This document shows positions 18,579-26,690 of a DNA stretch of 64,000 bases, in pieces. The stretch's first letter is position 1, and the number at the start of each line of letters is the position of its first letter. The notes beneath the pieces were generated by a model, which searched no databases, had not been told where the DNA came from, and saw nothing but the letters and a program-made list of their open reading frames with translations. The stretch covers positions 36,518 through 100,517 of the forward strand of contig JAPPNJ010000059.1 of NCBI GenBank assembly GCA_028818705.1, given 5' to 3'. A program made the position numbers and the translations under genes. This DNA comes from Candidatus Poribacteria bacterium (lineage in GTDB: Bacteria; Poribacteria; WGA-4E; WGA-3G).

Positions 18579-21160
18579 AAAATGGTTTTGGGTTATCAGT
18601 TATTAGTTATCGGTTAAGAGCAGTTTGTGGCAGGAGAGCAAAACATAACTGCCACAACGCGTTACCGAAAACTGACAACCGAAAACTGACAACTATAAAA
18701 TGGCTGCTACTACCGGTTTCTGTTGTTGTGCTCTTTGTTGCTGCGAACTGGTGTTTTCCACTCCCCAAATCACATCTCCATCCGCCAGCATCCCCTATCG
18801 TTTTAGATAGGAACGGTGAATGGCTCCGCGCATTTTTAGCTGCTGACGGCATGTGGCGTATGCCCGAAGTTGTGACAGACAGTTCTCAAAGTTCTCCCTA
18901 TGTAAATGTGAAACGCGAGAGTATCAAAGAGGGTGTCTCGTCGTTGTTACATCAGGCGATGCTAACCTCTGAAGACAGGTGGTTTTACTACCACTGGGGC
19001 ATTAACCCAGTATCTATTGCAACTGCCCTTTATGACAACCTCACAGCGGGCAAGGTCGTGCGCGGCGGCTCAACAATTACCATGCAGCTTGCACGGCTGA
19101 TGGAACCCAAAGATCGGAACGTCCCAAACAAACTTTGTGAGATGTTTCGCGCCCTCCAACTTGAACTTACTTATTCCAAGTCCGAGATTTTAACCTTTTA
19201 CTTCAATATGCTCCCCTACGGCGGCAACATCGTCGGTACAGCAGCAGCATCACAGTTTTACTTCAATAAACCCCAGCATCTGATTAGCCTCGGTGAAGCA
19301 GCACTCCTCGCCGCGATTCCAAACTCCCCAGAACGCCTACGTCCAGATAGGTTCCCAGAAAATGCAAGAAAGGCGCGAGAAAAGGTACTGAACCAACTCC
19401 TCATACGTCAGCAGATTTCCGAACAACAGTGGCGGGAAGCATTGCAAGAACCAATTCCGACAAAACGCTACCCTCTCCCCTTCAAGGCACCGCACCTCGC
19501 ACGCATGCTGGTCAGAGGAAAAAGACAGTCTTCTGAACCAACAACGGATAGCAGAATATACACGACGATAGACGCAAAAGTCCAAGAGACAGCACTGCGT
19601 ATCCTTCGAGAATATCTCGATACTTCACTTGCAGACGTTGTCCGCCACCGTCTGCCAAGTACAGGGGCTGTTGTCGTTATGGACACCCAAAGCCGCCATG
19701 TTTTAGCAATGGTGGGTTCCCACAACTTTTTTGACCGTGAAGCATCAGGACAGATAAACGGCACACTCGCGCCGCGCTCTCCCGGCTCCGCACTAAAGCC
19801 TTTCGTCTACGCGCTCGCGATGGAGCAAGGCTTGGTTACACCAGAGACACTCTTATTTGATGTCCCTGTTACCTATGCTGGGTATCAACCAGTGAACTAC
19901 GATGGCAAGTATAGTGGTTACGTTGCCACGCGTCAGGCACTCGCACGCTCTCTCAATGTACCAGCCGTCAATCTTAATGCGCGTCTGGAAAACTATACGC
20001 TGCACGCTTTTCTCAAACAGGCGGGAATTTCGACGCTGGCACCTGCGAAAAAGTATGGGCTTTCTATGGTGCTGGGTGGATGCGAAGTGAACTTGCTTGA
20101 ACTAACAACACTTTACGCTGGGTTGGCGAATATGGGAGAATTCGCGTCTTATCAATTGACGCTTCCCCAACCTATCAATAAACAAAATCTTCAGGGTGCT
20201 GTGCCTTCAGATTTTGCAGAGAGGAAGCGAGTTCCGAAACGTTTATTCCGTCCGGGTACGAGCTTCATCATAACTGAGATGCTCACAACTTCGCAACTCC
20301 CTGCGAACACCGTTAAAAATCCTGAAGCCTTTGAAAGCACGATGAATCTGCCGAAAATTGCGTGGAAAACCGGGACCTCCTATGGACACAGAGATGCTTG
20401 GTGTATCGGATACTCACCGAAGTTAACAATTGGTGTGTGGTTGGGAAACTTTGATGGGAAAGGTTTGGCGATGATGAGCGGTACAGATGCAGCAACCCCT
20501 ATTTTATTTGCGCTCTTTACCGCACTAACAGGGCAAGATACGCATCGTTGGTTCACGAAACCAAATCAACTGAAAACACGACAGGTATGTACGCTCAGTG
20601 GTGCGCCTGTGTCACCGCACTGCCCTACTCGTAAGAGCGACGTATATATCCCGGGTATCTCGCCCGTCGCGATCTGTGCAATGCACAAACGTGTTTATAT
20701 TCATGAAGCAACGGGTTACAGTCTCTGTTCCCACTGTCGGAACCTTCACAAGACAGCGTCGCAAAAGGGAGATAAAACTATTATCTTTGAGGAGTGGCCC
20801 GCCGAAGCAGCAACGTGGTTGGCGAAAAATGGATTCGCTGTGCCTGTCCTACCAGAGCATAATCCTTTGTGCAACGGCGCGATCGCAGGAACCGCACCAA
20901 TCATCTTGTCTCCTACAAAAGACACCGTCTATTATATTCGGGCTGGTGTGCCACTGGAAAACCAAAAAATTCGGCTCTCTGCCTCTGCTTCTAACCGGAC
21001 ACAGGAACTGTTCTGGTTTCTGGATGGCGAGTTAATTTTCAAAGGCAATGCAGGACAACAATACTGGCTTACGCCCATCAAAGGAAAACATCTGCTGACC
21101 TGTGTGGATGCGGAGGGACGCTCGGTAAGCCTTCCGCTCCGCATTTCGATGATACCTTAG
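18575..21160 (+). CDS. pbpC: Penicillin-binding protein 1C (bifunctional peptidoglycan synthase)
   Basis: The order is a transmembrane helix (WLLLPVSVVVLFVAAN), a glycosyltransferase GT51 domain (catalytic Glu about 133 in TSEDRWFYYHWG; GGSTITMQLARL), a transpeptidase (SxxK as SALK, Ser about 405; SLN; KTGTSYG) and a C-terminal BiPBP-type domain. It overlaps the macroglobulin gene by 4 bases. The first 43 residues before the helix are unusual: the DNA at about 18594-18697 is a dispersed palindromic-type intergenic sequence (GTTATCAGTTATTAG at one side, CCGAAAACTGACAAC twice at the other), read through in frame. No other good start is present, so the element appears to have become coding sequence. 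Confidence 0.92.
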   Translation: MKNGFGLSVISYRLRAVCGRRAKHNCHNALPKTDNRKLTTIKWLLLPVSVVVLFVAANWCFPLPKSHLHPPASPIVLDRNGEWLRAFLAADGMWRMPEVVTDSSQSSPYVNVKRESIKEGVSSLLHQAMLTSEDRWFYYHWGINPVSIATALYDNLTAGKVVRGGSTITMQLARLMEPKDRNVPNKLCEMFRALQLELTYSKSEILTFYFNMLPYGGNIVGTAAASQFYFNKPQHLISLGEAALLAAIPNSPERLRPDRFPENARKAREKVLNQLLIRQQISEQQWREALQEPIPTKRYPLPFKAPHLARMLVRGKRQSSEPTTDSRIYTTIDAKVQETALRILREYLDTSLADVVRHRLPSTGAVVVMDTQSRHVLAMVGSHNFFDREASGQINGTLAPRSPGSALKPFVYALAMEQGLVTPETLLFDVPVTYAGYQPVNYDGKYSGYVATRQALARSLNVPAVNLNARLENYTLHAFLKQAGISTLAPAKKYGLSMVLGGCEVNLLELTTLYAGLANMGEFASYQLTLPQPINKQNLQGAVPSDFAERKRVPKRLFRPGTSFIITEMLTTSQLPANTVKNPEAFESTMNLPKIAWKTGTSYGHRDAWCIGYSPKLTIGVWLGNFDGKGLAMMSGTDAATPILFALFTALTGQDTHRWFTKPNQLKTRQVCTLSGAPVSPHCPTRKSDVYIPGISPVAICAMHKRVYIHEATGYSLCSHCRNLHKTASQKGDKTIIFEEWPAEAATWLAKNGFAVPVLPEHNPLCNGAIAGTAPIILSPTKDTVYYIRAGVPLENQKIRLSASASNRTQELFWFLDGELIFKGNAGQQYWLTPIKGKHLLTCVDAEGRSVSLPLRISMIP
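18594..18697. repeat. Dispersed repeat-like element read in frame inside pbpC
   Basis: TTATCAGTTATTAGTTATCGG at one end and two copies of ACCGAAAACTGACAAC at the other form an imperfect inverted repeat of about 100 bp. Fragments of the same wording (ACTGACAACT) occur in gaps near 2.67, 29.9 and 62.75 kb. It supplies most of the cytoplasmic N-terminus of PBP1C. Confidence 0.5.
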
Positions 21161-21162
21161 GC

Positions 21163-21193
21163 GTGCTCTGCAAGCTCGCCGAGCAGAACGCTT
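21163..21193. terminator. Hairpin between convergent pbpC and LamG genes
   Basis: The outer GCG/CGC and inner TGCTC/GAGCA pairs enclose a short loop. It lies in the 31-base space between two convergent genes and could end transcripts from both sides. No strong U-tract is present. Confidence 0.45.
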
Positions 21194-21956
21194 AAGGCCT
21201 AACGGACTTGGACTTAAGTTTACCCCATGTCGTCGTCAGTTTACCACCCGCCTTCACGGCGAGGGCTTTCTCCATGCTGGCTGTAACATCGTCCGCAGTG
21301 AAGGCTACGCTCCAAATCTTAAATTCATCAATGATACCGTTGAAGAAATTCCCCTTGCCTTGATTCGCTGCGATGGACATGCCTTGGGTACCGAAATCCA
21401 TACGGGCGTCACCACCGGCTTCTGCTTCGGAATCAAGTTCTCCGTTAATATACATCCAGGCAGTCTTTTTGCTCTGTGACCCGACAAAATAGTACCATTC
21501 CGGTTCAAACTTATCATAATTCGTGAGTGCCTCTAATTCTACGCCTTGCGTCGCAAAGTAGAACCCGAATAACACGCCGCCACGGTTGAAAGTAATATGC
21601 GGTCGCCCGCCACCAATGAGCCGATACAGCAGATCGATACGACTGCCGCCCTCAATCTCATCGTCGGGTTTGAACCAAAATTCGATTGTCATCTCCTTCG
21701 GCTGATCAATTTTCAGTGGATCAAAGTTAACAGTCCCGTTGTTGAAATGGAGTGCTTGCCCGACAACGCCCTCTACCCATTTGGCGTCTTTTATATCGCC
21801 ACTGAATCCATTGGGAGAGGTATCTTCCGCCTTATTACCTTGTCCTTCATCAAAGGGTAGATACATAAGTAAATCTTTTGCCGGATCGGCTGCGTGTCCG
21901 AGCACGCAACTCAGTAAAAACAGTGTAGCTGCCAAAAAATATGCGAATTGTTTCAT
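21192..21956 (-). CDS. Secreted LamG-domain protein with TTTWGKLK C-terminal tag
   Basis: A signal peptide (FLLSCVLGHA, cut before ADPAKD) precedes a LamG/concanavalin-like jelly-roll domain: LMYLPFDEGQGNKAEDTS at its start, IEFWFKPDD in the middle and GIIDEFKIWSVAFTADDV at its end. The C-terminus is a short tag, GGKLTTTWGKLK, followed by SKSVRP. The same tag ends the next two genes on this strand, although their bodies differ, which suggests sorting or anchoring rather than part of the fold. AAAGAAAG lies before the ATG. LamG domains typically bind glycans. Function beyond this is unknown. Confidence 0.8.
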   Translation of the reverse strand: MKQFAYFLAATLFLLSCVLGHAADPAKDLLMYLPFDEGQGNKAEDTSPNGFSGDIKDAKWVEGVVGQALHFNNGTVNFDPLKIDQPKEMTIEFWFKPDDEIEGGSRIDLLYRLIGGGRPHITFNRGGVLFGFYFATQGVELEALTNYDKFEPEWYYFVGSQSKKTAWMYINGELDSEAEAGGDARMDFGTQGMSIAANQGKGNFFNGIIDEFKIWSVAFTADDVTASMEKALAVKAGGKLTTTWGKLKSKSVRP

Positions 21957-22106
21957 CTTTCTTTTTTTGAGGGTATCATGTGTGCATGACCCTCTGTTTC
22001 CTCCAATTTTTACTGGTAGAGTCGTAGCGAAATTATAATCTGAAATTAGATTAAAATTCCTTTACACTTTAGGTATGCAAGGCGCTCTGTTTGAGCCCTG
22101 TACGCC

Positions 22107-22958
22107 TTAGTACGGAGATTTCAATTTTCCCCAAGTTGTTGTTAATTTATCGGTCGGCTCAACCGATAAAACCTCTGGTAGATAGTAGTTAACGATGAAT
22201 TCACCCATAATCGCGCCCCACGAAACACCCGGGTGCGGGACATCACCAACATAGGTCTGCACGAAAATACCCAGACGACCACCAGTCTCTTCGTTCAATA
22301 TCACAGCTGGGTCAACCCGTAAATCGTCATCCTTATTTTCAGCCAGGGCGATTTCTAACTCCCAGGGCGATTTCTCAAAATCCTCTACGTGGAACGGATA
22401 AGACGTGTTATACTCTTTCAGACTCGGTATAAGGTCTTTGCCTTCCTGTGTCGGTGTCATTTCCACTGGAGCGGCTTGCCAAGCGTCCGGACCCCTACCC
22501 ATCCACACGTGCGCCTCTGGAACGTCAACGACATGACCTAAGGCCACCTGTCCGTTCGTTTCTGCGGGGCCTTCCGATGTGTAGAAGGTGTATTCGCCTG
22601 TGTTGAAAATCGTGTTACCGGCATCAAGGAACTCTTCGAGAAGCGAGCCGTCAGGCTTTGCGTTGCCAGTTGGATAAATCGTTGATGGCGTGATACCTGT
22701 CAGAATCAGCGTATTTCCGCCACCCTCTGTATGGGATGCAACCCAATCTGCTAACCCCTTAATATCCTTGGGATCAAAAGCTTCCAGGTTTACCTTGTTT
22801 TCAATCTTCTTAATTAGGGTATCAATTTCCTCTTGAGCACCTTTTGCGTCCTCACGTGCCCAGGGATGTGAGTCTGTGTGGACCGCAAAATTGTAATTCG
22901 CTTCTGCTTGGCTGACAACCAGAACTATAAAAAAAAGAATACTCAGTTTCCTTAACAC
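22107..22958 (-). CDS. Secreted protein of unknown function with TTTWGKLK tag
   Basis: The start is the GTG at 22958: AGGAGG lies 6 bases upstream and the frame then begins with a good signal peptide (LSILFFIVLVVSQAEA). An upstream ATG in the same frame would put charged residues before it and has no ribosome binding site. The mature protein of about 265 residues contains NTLILTGITPSTIYP and EEFLDAGNTIFNTGEYTFY, reminiscent of a flavodoxin or glutamine-amidotransferase-like (ThuA-like) fold that reports on a defined value, but no active-site residues were recognised. It ends in TDKLTTTWGKLKSPY. It lies between two other tagged genes and may be co-expressed with them. Confidence 0.7.
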   Translation of the reverse strand: MLRKLSILFFIVLVVSQAEANYNFAVHTDSHPWAREDAKGAQEEIDTLIKKIENKVNLEAFDPKDIKGLADWVASHTEGGGNTLILTGITPSTIYPTGNAKPDGSLLEEFLDAGNTIFNTGEYTFYTSEGPAETNGQVALGHVVDVPEAHVWMGRGPDAWQAAPVEMTPTQEGKDLIPSLKEYNTSYPFHVEDFEKSPWELEIALAENKDDDLRVDPAVILNEETGGRLGIFVQTYVGDVPHPGVSWGAIMGEFIVNYYLPEVLSVEPTDKLTTTWGKLKSPY

Positions 22959-23005
22959 TGTTTTCCTCCTACATGTTGTGGCGGGCACTGAAACCCGTCC
23001 CGTGT

Positions 23006-23680
23006 CTATCTACTTTTCAACGTACCCCATGTAATAGCCAATTTATCAACGGGTTCAACTGCTGTTGGGGGGATACCGGGTCCATTGATTTCAACGTATT
23101 CATAGGCAACGGTTGAGTCCCTTCCACCTAAACCAGGACGTCCCTTATCGTAGGTCTTATCCTGATTTTCAACCATCTGTTTCCCATCAATGTAGGTCCT
23201 GAGGGTTTCCCCTTCCGCTTCAAAGGCTATGGTATACGCATCGCCACCTTTCGTGTCCTTTGAATCCGGACGTTTCGGGCGATTACCACCGGTGATCTCA
23301 TTCGCACCGCCACCTTGAAACATGAAAAGCGAAGTCGTATGCGAGTTGTAACTGATCTCCATAAAATAGAAATCCACTGCTGGTTCTTGCGTCCGAACAA
23401 AGAGATGGAAATAAGGTCCCACAATCTTTCGCGCCCTAACTTCCATGTGGTAATCCGTCCAGTTCTCTTCACCGAAGTAGATACCAGAATTCTGTCCACC
23501 GGCAACTGTAAGTTCAAGCATGCCATCTTTCACTTTCGCTGTTGCTTGCGGTCCCAATTCCCAATCTGCAATTTCCTTATCACTATCGAATTCGTAACGA
23601 ATCGCCGATGCTGGGTGTATCATTAGTAAGAAAACAAAACAGGCACACGCCCAAACCTGCCACATGTTTAACGCTTTCAT
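23006..23680 (-). CDS. Secreted concanavalin-like (DUF1080-type) protein with ITWGTLK tag
   Basis: The signal peptide includes CFVFLLMIHPASA. The body has the beta-jelly-roll wording of DUF1080/3-keto-disaccharide hydrolase-like domains: DWELGPQATAKVKDGMLELT near the start, WTDYHMEVRARKI in the middle, and TYIDGKQMVENQD and GRPGLGGRDSTVAYEYVEI near the end. The C-terminus PVDKLAITWGTLKSR is a variant of the tag on the two genes downstream. AAGGAG is found 9 bases before the ATG. Binding or cleavage of extracellular carbohydrate is likely by family. This is the first gene of the three-gene tagged cluster. Confidence 0.75.
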   Translation of the reverse strand: MKALNMWQVWACACFVFLLMIHPASAIRYEFDSDKEIADWELGPQATAKVKDGMLELTVAGGQNSGIYFGEENWTDYHMEVRARKIVGPYFHLFVRTQEPAVDFYFMEISYNSHTTSLFMFQGGGANEITGGNRPKRPDSKDTKGGDAYTIAFEAEGETLRTYIDGKQMVENQDKTYDKGRPGLGGRDSTVAYEYVEINGPGIPPTAVEPVDKLAITWGTLKSR

Positions 23681-23860
23681 GGGATTTTCTCCTTATGCGA
23701 AATTAATTCGGAATTGTAGGGTGAACTGAGGCACCTTCTGCCACGGCTTTCCTACGCTATTTCGTTAGACTTCTCATAGCACATTTGAGAAACCTTCAAG
23801 TCGGACTATAAAGTGAAATTAGTTTATGCTAAAACGTATAATCTGTCAACCTTCTGCGTA

Positions 23861-24232
23861 TCAGGTTCCTCGGATAGCGGCAATAGTTAGACAACCCCAC
23901 CCAACGATAAATGCCAATCCACCAATTGGTGTAATCGCACCGAGCCATCGAATGCCTGTGAGACTAAGTATGTAAAGACTCCCAGAGAAAATCAGAATAC
24001 CAGCAAAAAAGCACCATCCAGACGCGGCTGTGAACTGGTTCTGCCACTGTGATGCTGCCCACGCCGCAGCAATCATCCCCAGGCTGTGGTACATCTGATA
24101 CCGAACCCCTATTTCAAACGTCTCAAGCATCTCCGGAGTGAGCTTCGACCGGAGGGCATGTGCACCAAATGCCCCAAAAACAACACCCAGTAAACTCAAA
24201 CCTGAACCGAGTGCAAAGAAAAGTTTTGACAT
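23861..24232 (-). CDS. DUF423 family small membrane protein
   Basis: The 123 residues form four hydrophobic segments and begin with LFFALGSGLSLLGVVFGAFGAHAL, the usual DUF423 opening, followed by YQMYHSLGMI and the closing GGLAFIVGWG. AAGGAG is found 6 bases before the ATG. The family is widespread, with no settled function. Confidence 0.88.
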   Translation of the reverse strand: MSKLFFALGSGLSLLGVVFGAFGAHALRSKLTPEMLETFEIGVRYQMYHSLGMIAAAWAASQWQNQFTAASGWCFFAGILIFSGSLYILSLTGIRWLGAITPIGGLAFIVGWGCLTIAAIRGT

Positions 24233-24338
24233 ATAGGTCTCCTTTCAGAAATTTGTCACTGCAATTAATTATAACTTAAATCATACTGATTATGTCAGGT
24301 GTTTTTGGCATCCCCGTGATATTCACAGAAATATTTTC

Positions 24339-24367
24339 TTGACATTTTTGACACGCTATGCTAAGAT
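24339..24367 (+). promoter_or_regulatory. Sigma70-type promoter for the EF-G-like gene
   Basis: TTGACA at 24339-24344, a 17-bp spacer and TAAGAT at 24362-24367 with TGC directly before it. Transcription should start near 24374, about 60 bases before the chosen ATG. Confidence 0.7.
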
Positions 24368-24435
24368 GTAATGTTAAACGGCATAGCTCGCTCTATTCCG
24401 TGTGGTTAATAGTAAAAGGAGAAACTTTAGGACGT

Positions 24436-26508
24436 ATGAAACAATACAGGACAGACCAGATCCGGAACATTGCAATTATTGCGCATTCAGGAGCAGGCAA
24501 AACCTCACTCGTTGAAGCGATGCTTTACAACGGCGGTGCCATTGAGCGCATGGGGGCTGTCGATAGCGGAAATTCTGTAGCTGACTATGCCGCTGACGAG
24601 ATAGAACGCAGAACTACCCTTAACTGTTCAGTCTGTATCGCAGAATGGGAAGGACATAAATTAAATCTGATTGATACGCCGGGCGCAGAAGATTTTTATG
24701 GGGACCTCCATAGTGTACTCCGCGTTGTTGACGCTGTTATCGTCGTTGTTGATGCAACAACCGGCGTCGAGGGTGGAACCGAAAAGGTATGGGAAGTCGC
24801 AGACAAATATGAACTGCCACGCCTCCTCTTTATCAATAAAATGGATAAAGAGAACGCCAGTTTTGAAAACGCACTCGCAAGTGTTGAAGAGGTCTTAGAG
24901 ACCCGAGCGGTTCCAATTCAACTCCCCATTGGTAAAGAAGACCAGTTCGCCGGGGTCGTTGATGTCATACAGATGGCTGCCTATCTGGAACCCGATGGCA
25001 ACAGACGTGCCGCAAAAGCCGAAATTCCAGCGGAATTGGAGATGCAAGCCGAAGAGACACATGAAGCACTTGTTGAAGTCGCTGCAGAGAGTGATGATGA
25101 ACTTATTGAGAAGTTTTTTGAGGGCGAATTATCCGATGAAGAAATTCAAAGCGGCGTACAACTCGGCATTCTCCAGAATCAGTTTACGCCTGTACTCTCC
25201 GGTGCTGCATTGAATAACGTCGGCGTGCAACAATTGATGGATATGTTGGTGACTGGGTGTCCATCACCCGTTGACGCTGGTCCCGTAAAAGACGTTGAGA
25301 ATGAAGAAGAAACGCGTGAGCCCTCAACAGATGCACCGATGTCTGCTGTCGTTTTCAAATCTATTGCTGATCCCTTTGCCGGACAACTCAGTTTTTTCCG
25401 GGTTTATTCCGGCGTCTTGCAAGGTGATACCCAGGTCAGCAATTCGACACGCGGAGAGACTGAACGGCTCGGAAAAACGGCATTCATGAACGGTAAGGAC
25501 TCGATGAGTACGCCACAAGTAGAAGCAGGCGATATTGGTGCCATTACCAAACTTGCTGCAACCCAAACCGGGGACACACTCTGCGATAGAGACGCACAGG
25601 TTCAACTCCCAGGCATCGAATTCCCTAATTCTGTTATTTCTTATGCTATCCGTCCGACACGCGAAGGCGATGATGAAAAACTAATGACATCACTTACGCG
25701 TATGTCCGAAGAAGATCCAGTATTCAGAATTGAGCGTAACGATGTCACCAAGCAGCTTCTCGTCTCTGGACTCGGGGACTTGCACATTAACATCAATCGC
25801 GAGCGGATGGCGGATAAATTCGGTGTAGAGACAGAAGTCTCACCGCCGAAAGTGCCGTATCGGGAAACCATTCGTCGGAACGTTCAGAGCATCAATGGGC
25901 GACACAAGCGCCAATCTGGTGGCAGAGGACAGTTTGGCGATGTTTGGATCAATATCGGTCCCCTGCAGCGCGGTGAAGGCTTTGAATTTATCAACAACAT
26001 CGTTGGTGGCTCAATTCCACGCAACTATATACCTGCCGTAGAAAAGGGTATCCGTGAGAGAATGGATAGAGGCTTACTTGCTGGCTTCCCAGTCGTTGAT
26101 ATCCAAATCGACTTGTATGACGGTAAATACCATCCTGTTGACTCTTCGGATATGGCATTCCAGATTGCTGGTTCCATTGCTTTTGCTGCCGCTGCTGAAC
26201 AAGCCAACCCGGGATTGCTTGAACCCATTATGAACGTCTCAATCACCGTGCCTGAACAGTTTATGGGAAGTATTATTGGTGATTTGAATGGACGGCGCGG
26301 ACAAGTGATGGGTGTCGAACAGATTGGAAGGAAGCAGGTAATTCAGGCAAACGTTCCACTCTCGGAGATGCTACGGTATTCGATTGATCTCAAGTCGATG
26401 ACGAGTGCTCGCGGCAACTTCACGATGGAATTCTCGCACTACGAGGTCGCGCCCGACGATGTCGCACAGAAAGTGATTGCTGAGACAAAAGCGGAAGTCG
26501 AAGAGTAG
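24436..26508 (+). CDS. Elongation factor G-like GTPase (EF-G2 type)
   Basis: The start at the ATG 24436 gives 690 residues, the usual EF-G length. A longer open frame to 24358 would cross the predicted transcription start. The G domain carries variant motifs: AHSGAGKTSLVE instead of the AHIDAGKTT of canonical EF-G, ERRTTLNCSV in switch I, DTPGAEDF instead of DTPGHVDF, and NKMD intact. Domains II to V follow. These differences mark the EF-G-like paralogue group, not the main translocase. The protein probably acts on ribosomes (recycling or stress), but this is inferred. A good promoter sits directly upstream. Confidence 0.85.
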   Translation: MKQYRTDQIRNIAIIAHSGAGKTSLVEAMLYNGGAIERMGAVDSGNSVADYAADEIERRTTLNCSVCIAEWEGHKLNLIDTPGAEDFYGDLHSVLRVVDAVIVVVDATTGVEGGTEKVWEVADKYELPRLLFINKMDKENASFENALASVEEVLETRAVPIQLPIGKEDQFAGVVDVIQMAAYLEPDGNRRAAKAEIPAELEMQAEETHEALVEVAAESDDELIEKFFEGELSDEEIQSGVQLGILQNQFTPVLSGAALNNVGVQQLMDMLVTGCPSPVDAGPVKDVENEEETREPSTDAPMSAVVFKSIADPFAGQLSFFRVYSGVLQGDTQVSNSTRGETERLGKTAFMNGKDSMSTPQVEAGDIGAITKLAATQTGDTLCDRDAQVQLPGIEFPNSVISYAIRPTREGDDEKLMTSLTRMSEEDPVFRIERNDVTKQLLVSGLGDLHININRERMADKFGVETEVSPPKVPYRETIRRNVQSINGRHKRQSGGRGQFGDVWINIGPLQRGEGFEFINNIVGGSIPRNYIPAVEKGIRERMDRGLLAGFPVVDIQIDLYDGKYHPVDSSDMAFQIAGSIAFAAAAEQANPGLLEPIMNVSITVPEQFMGSIIGDLNGRRGQVMGVEQIGRKQVIQANVPLSEMLRYSIDLKSMTSARGNFTMEFSHYEVAPDDVAQKVIAETKAEVEE

Positions 26509-26529
26509 ATTAGCGTAAAGTTCATTGTT

Positions 26530-26551
26530 GGCGAGGTTTCTTAACCTCGCC
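26530..26551. repeat. Dispersed hairpin GGCGAGGTT-TCTT-AACCTCGCC (copy 1)
   Basis: Perfect 9-bp arms, found 20 bases after the EF-G-like stop codon. Two further copies are at 32379 and 42649. It may act as a 3' transcript end or be a mobile REP-like unit. Confidence 0.65.
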
Positions 26552-26638
26552 TGACTTATAACCCACAACCCTCTTAACTGACCCTTACCCGCCAACTACC
26601 ATTCTTCTTGTAGGAGCAACCTCCCGGTCGCAAGGAAA

Positions 26639-26664
26639 AAGGGCGGGTTTCTATACCCGCCCTT
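26639..26664. repeat. Hairpin AAGGGCGGGT/ACCCGCCCTT between convergent genes
   Basis: Perfect 10-bp arms with a 6-nt loop (TTCTAT), just past the stop of the aldehyde dehydrogenase gene. It resembles the GGCGAGGTT hairpins in layout and may serve as a bidirectional terminator. Confidence 0.55.
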
Positions 26665-26690
26665 ACATAAACAAGTGAGACAATACCGTA

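Noticed and set aside
24358..24435. Longer N-terminus of the EF-G-like protein
   Set aside because: The promoter at 24339-24367 would start transcription inside this stretch.
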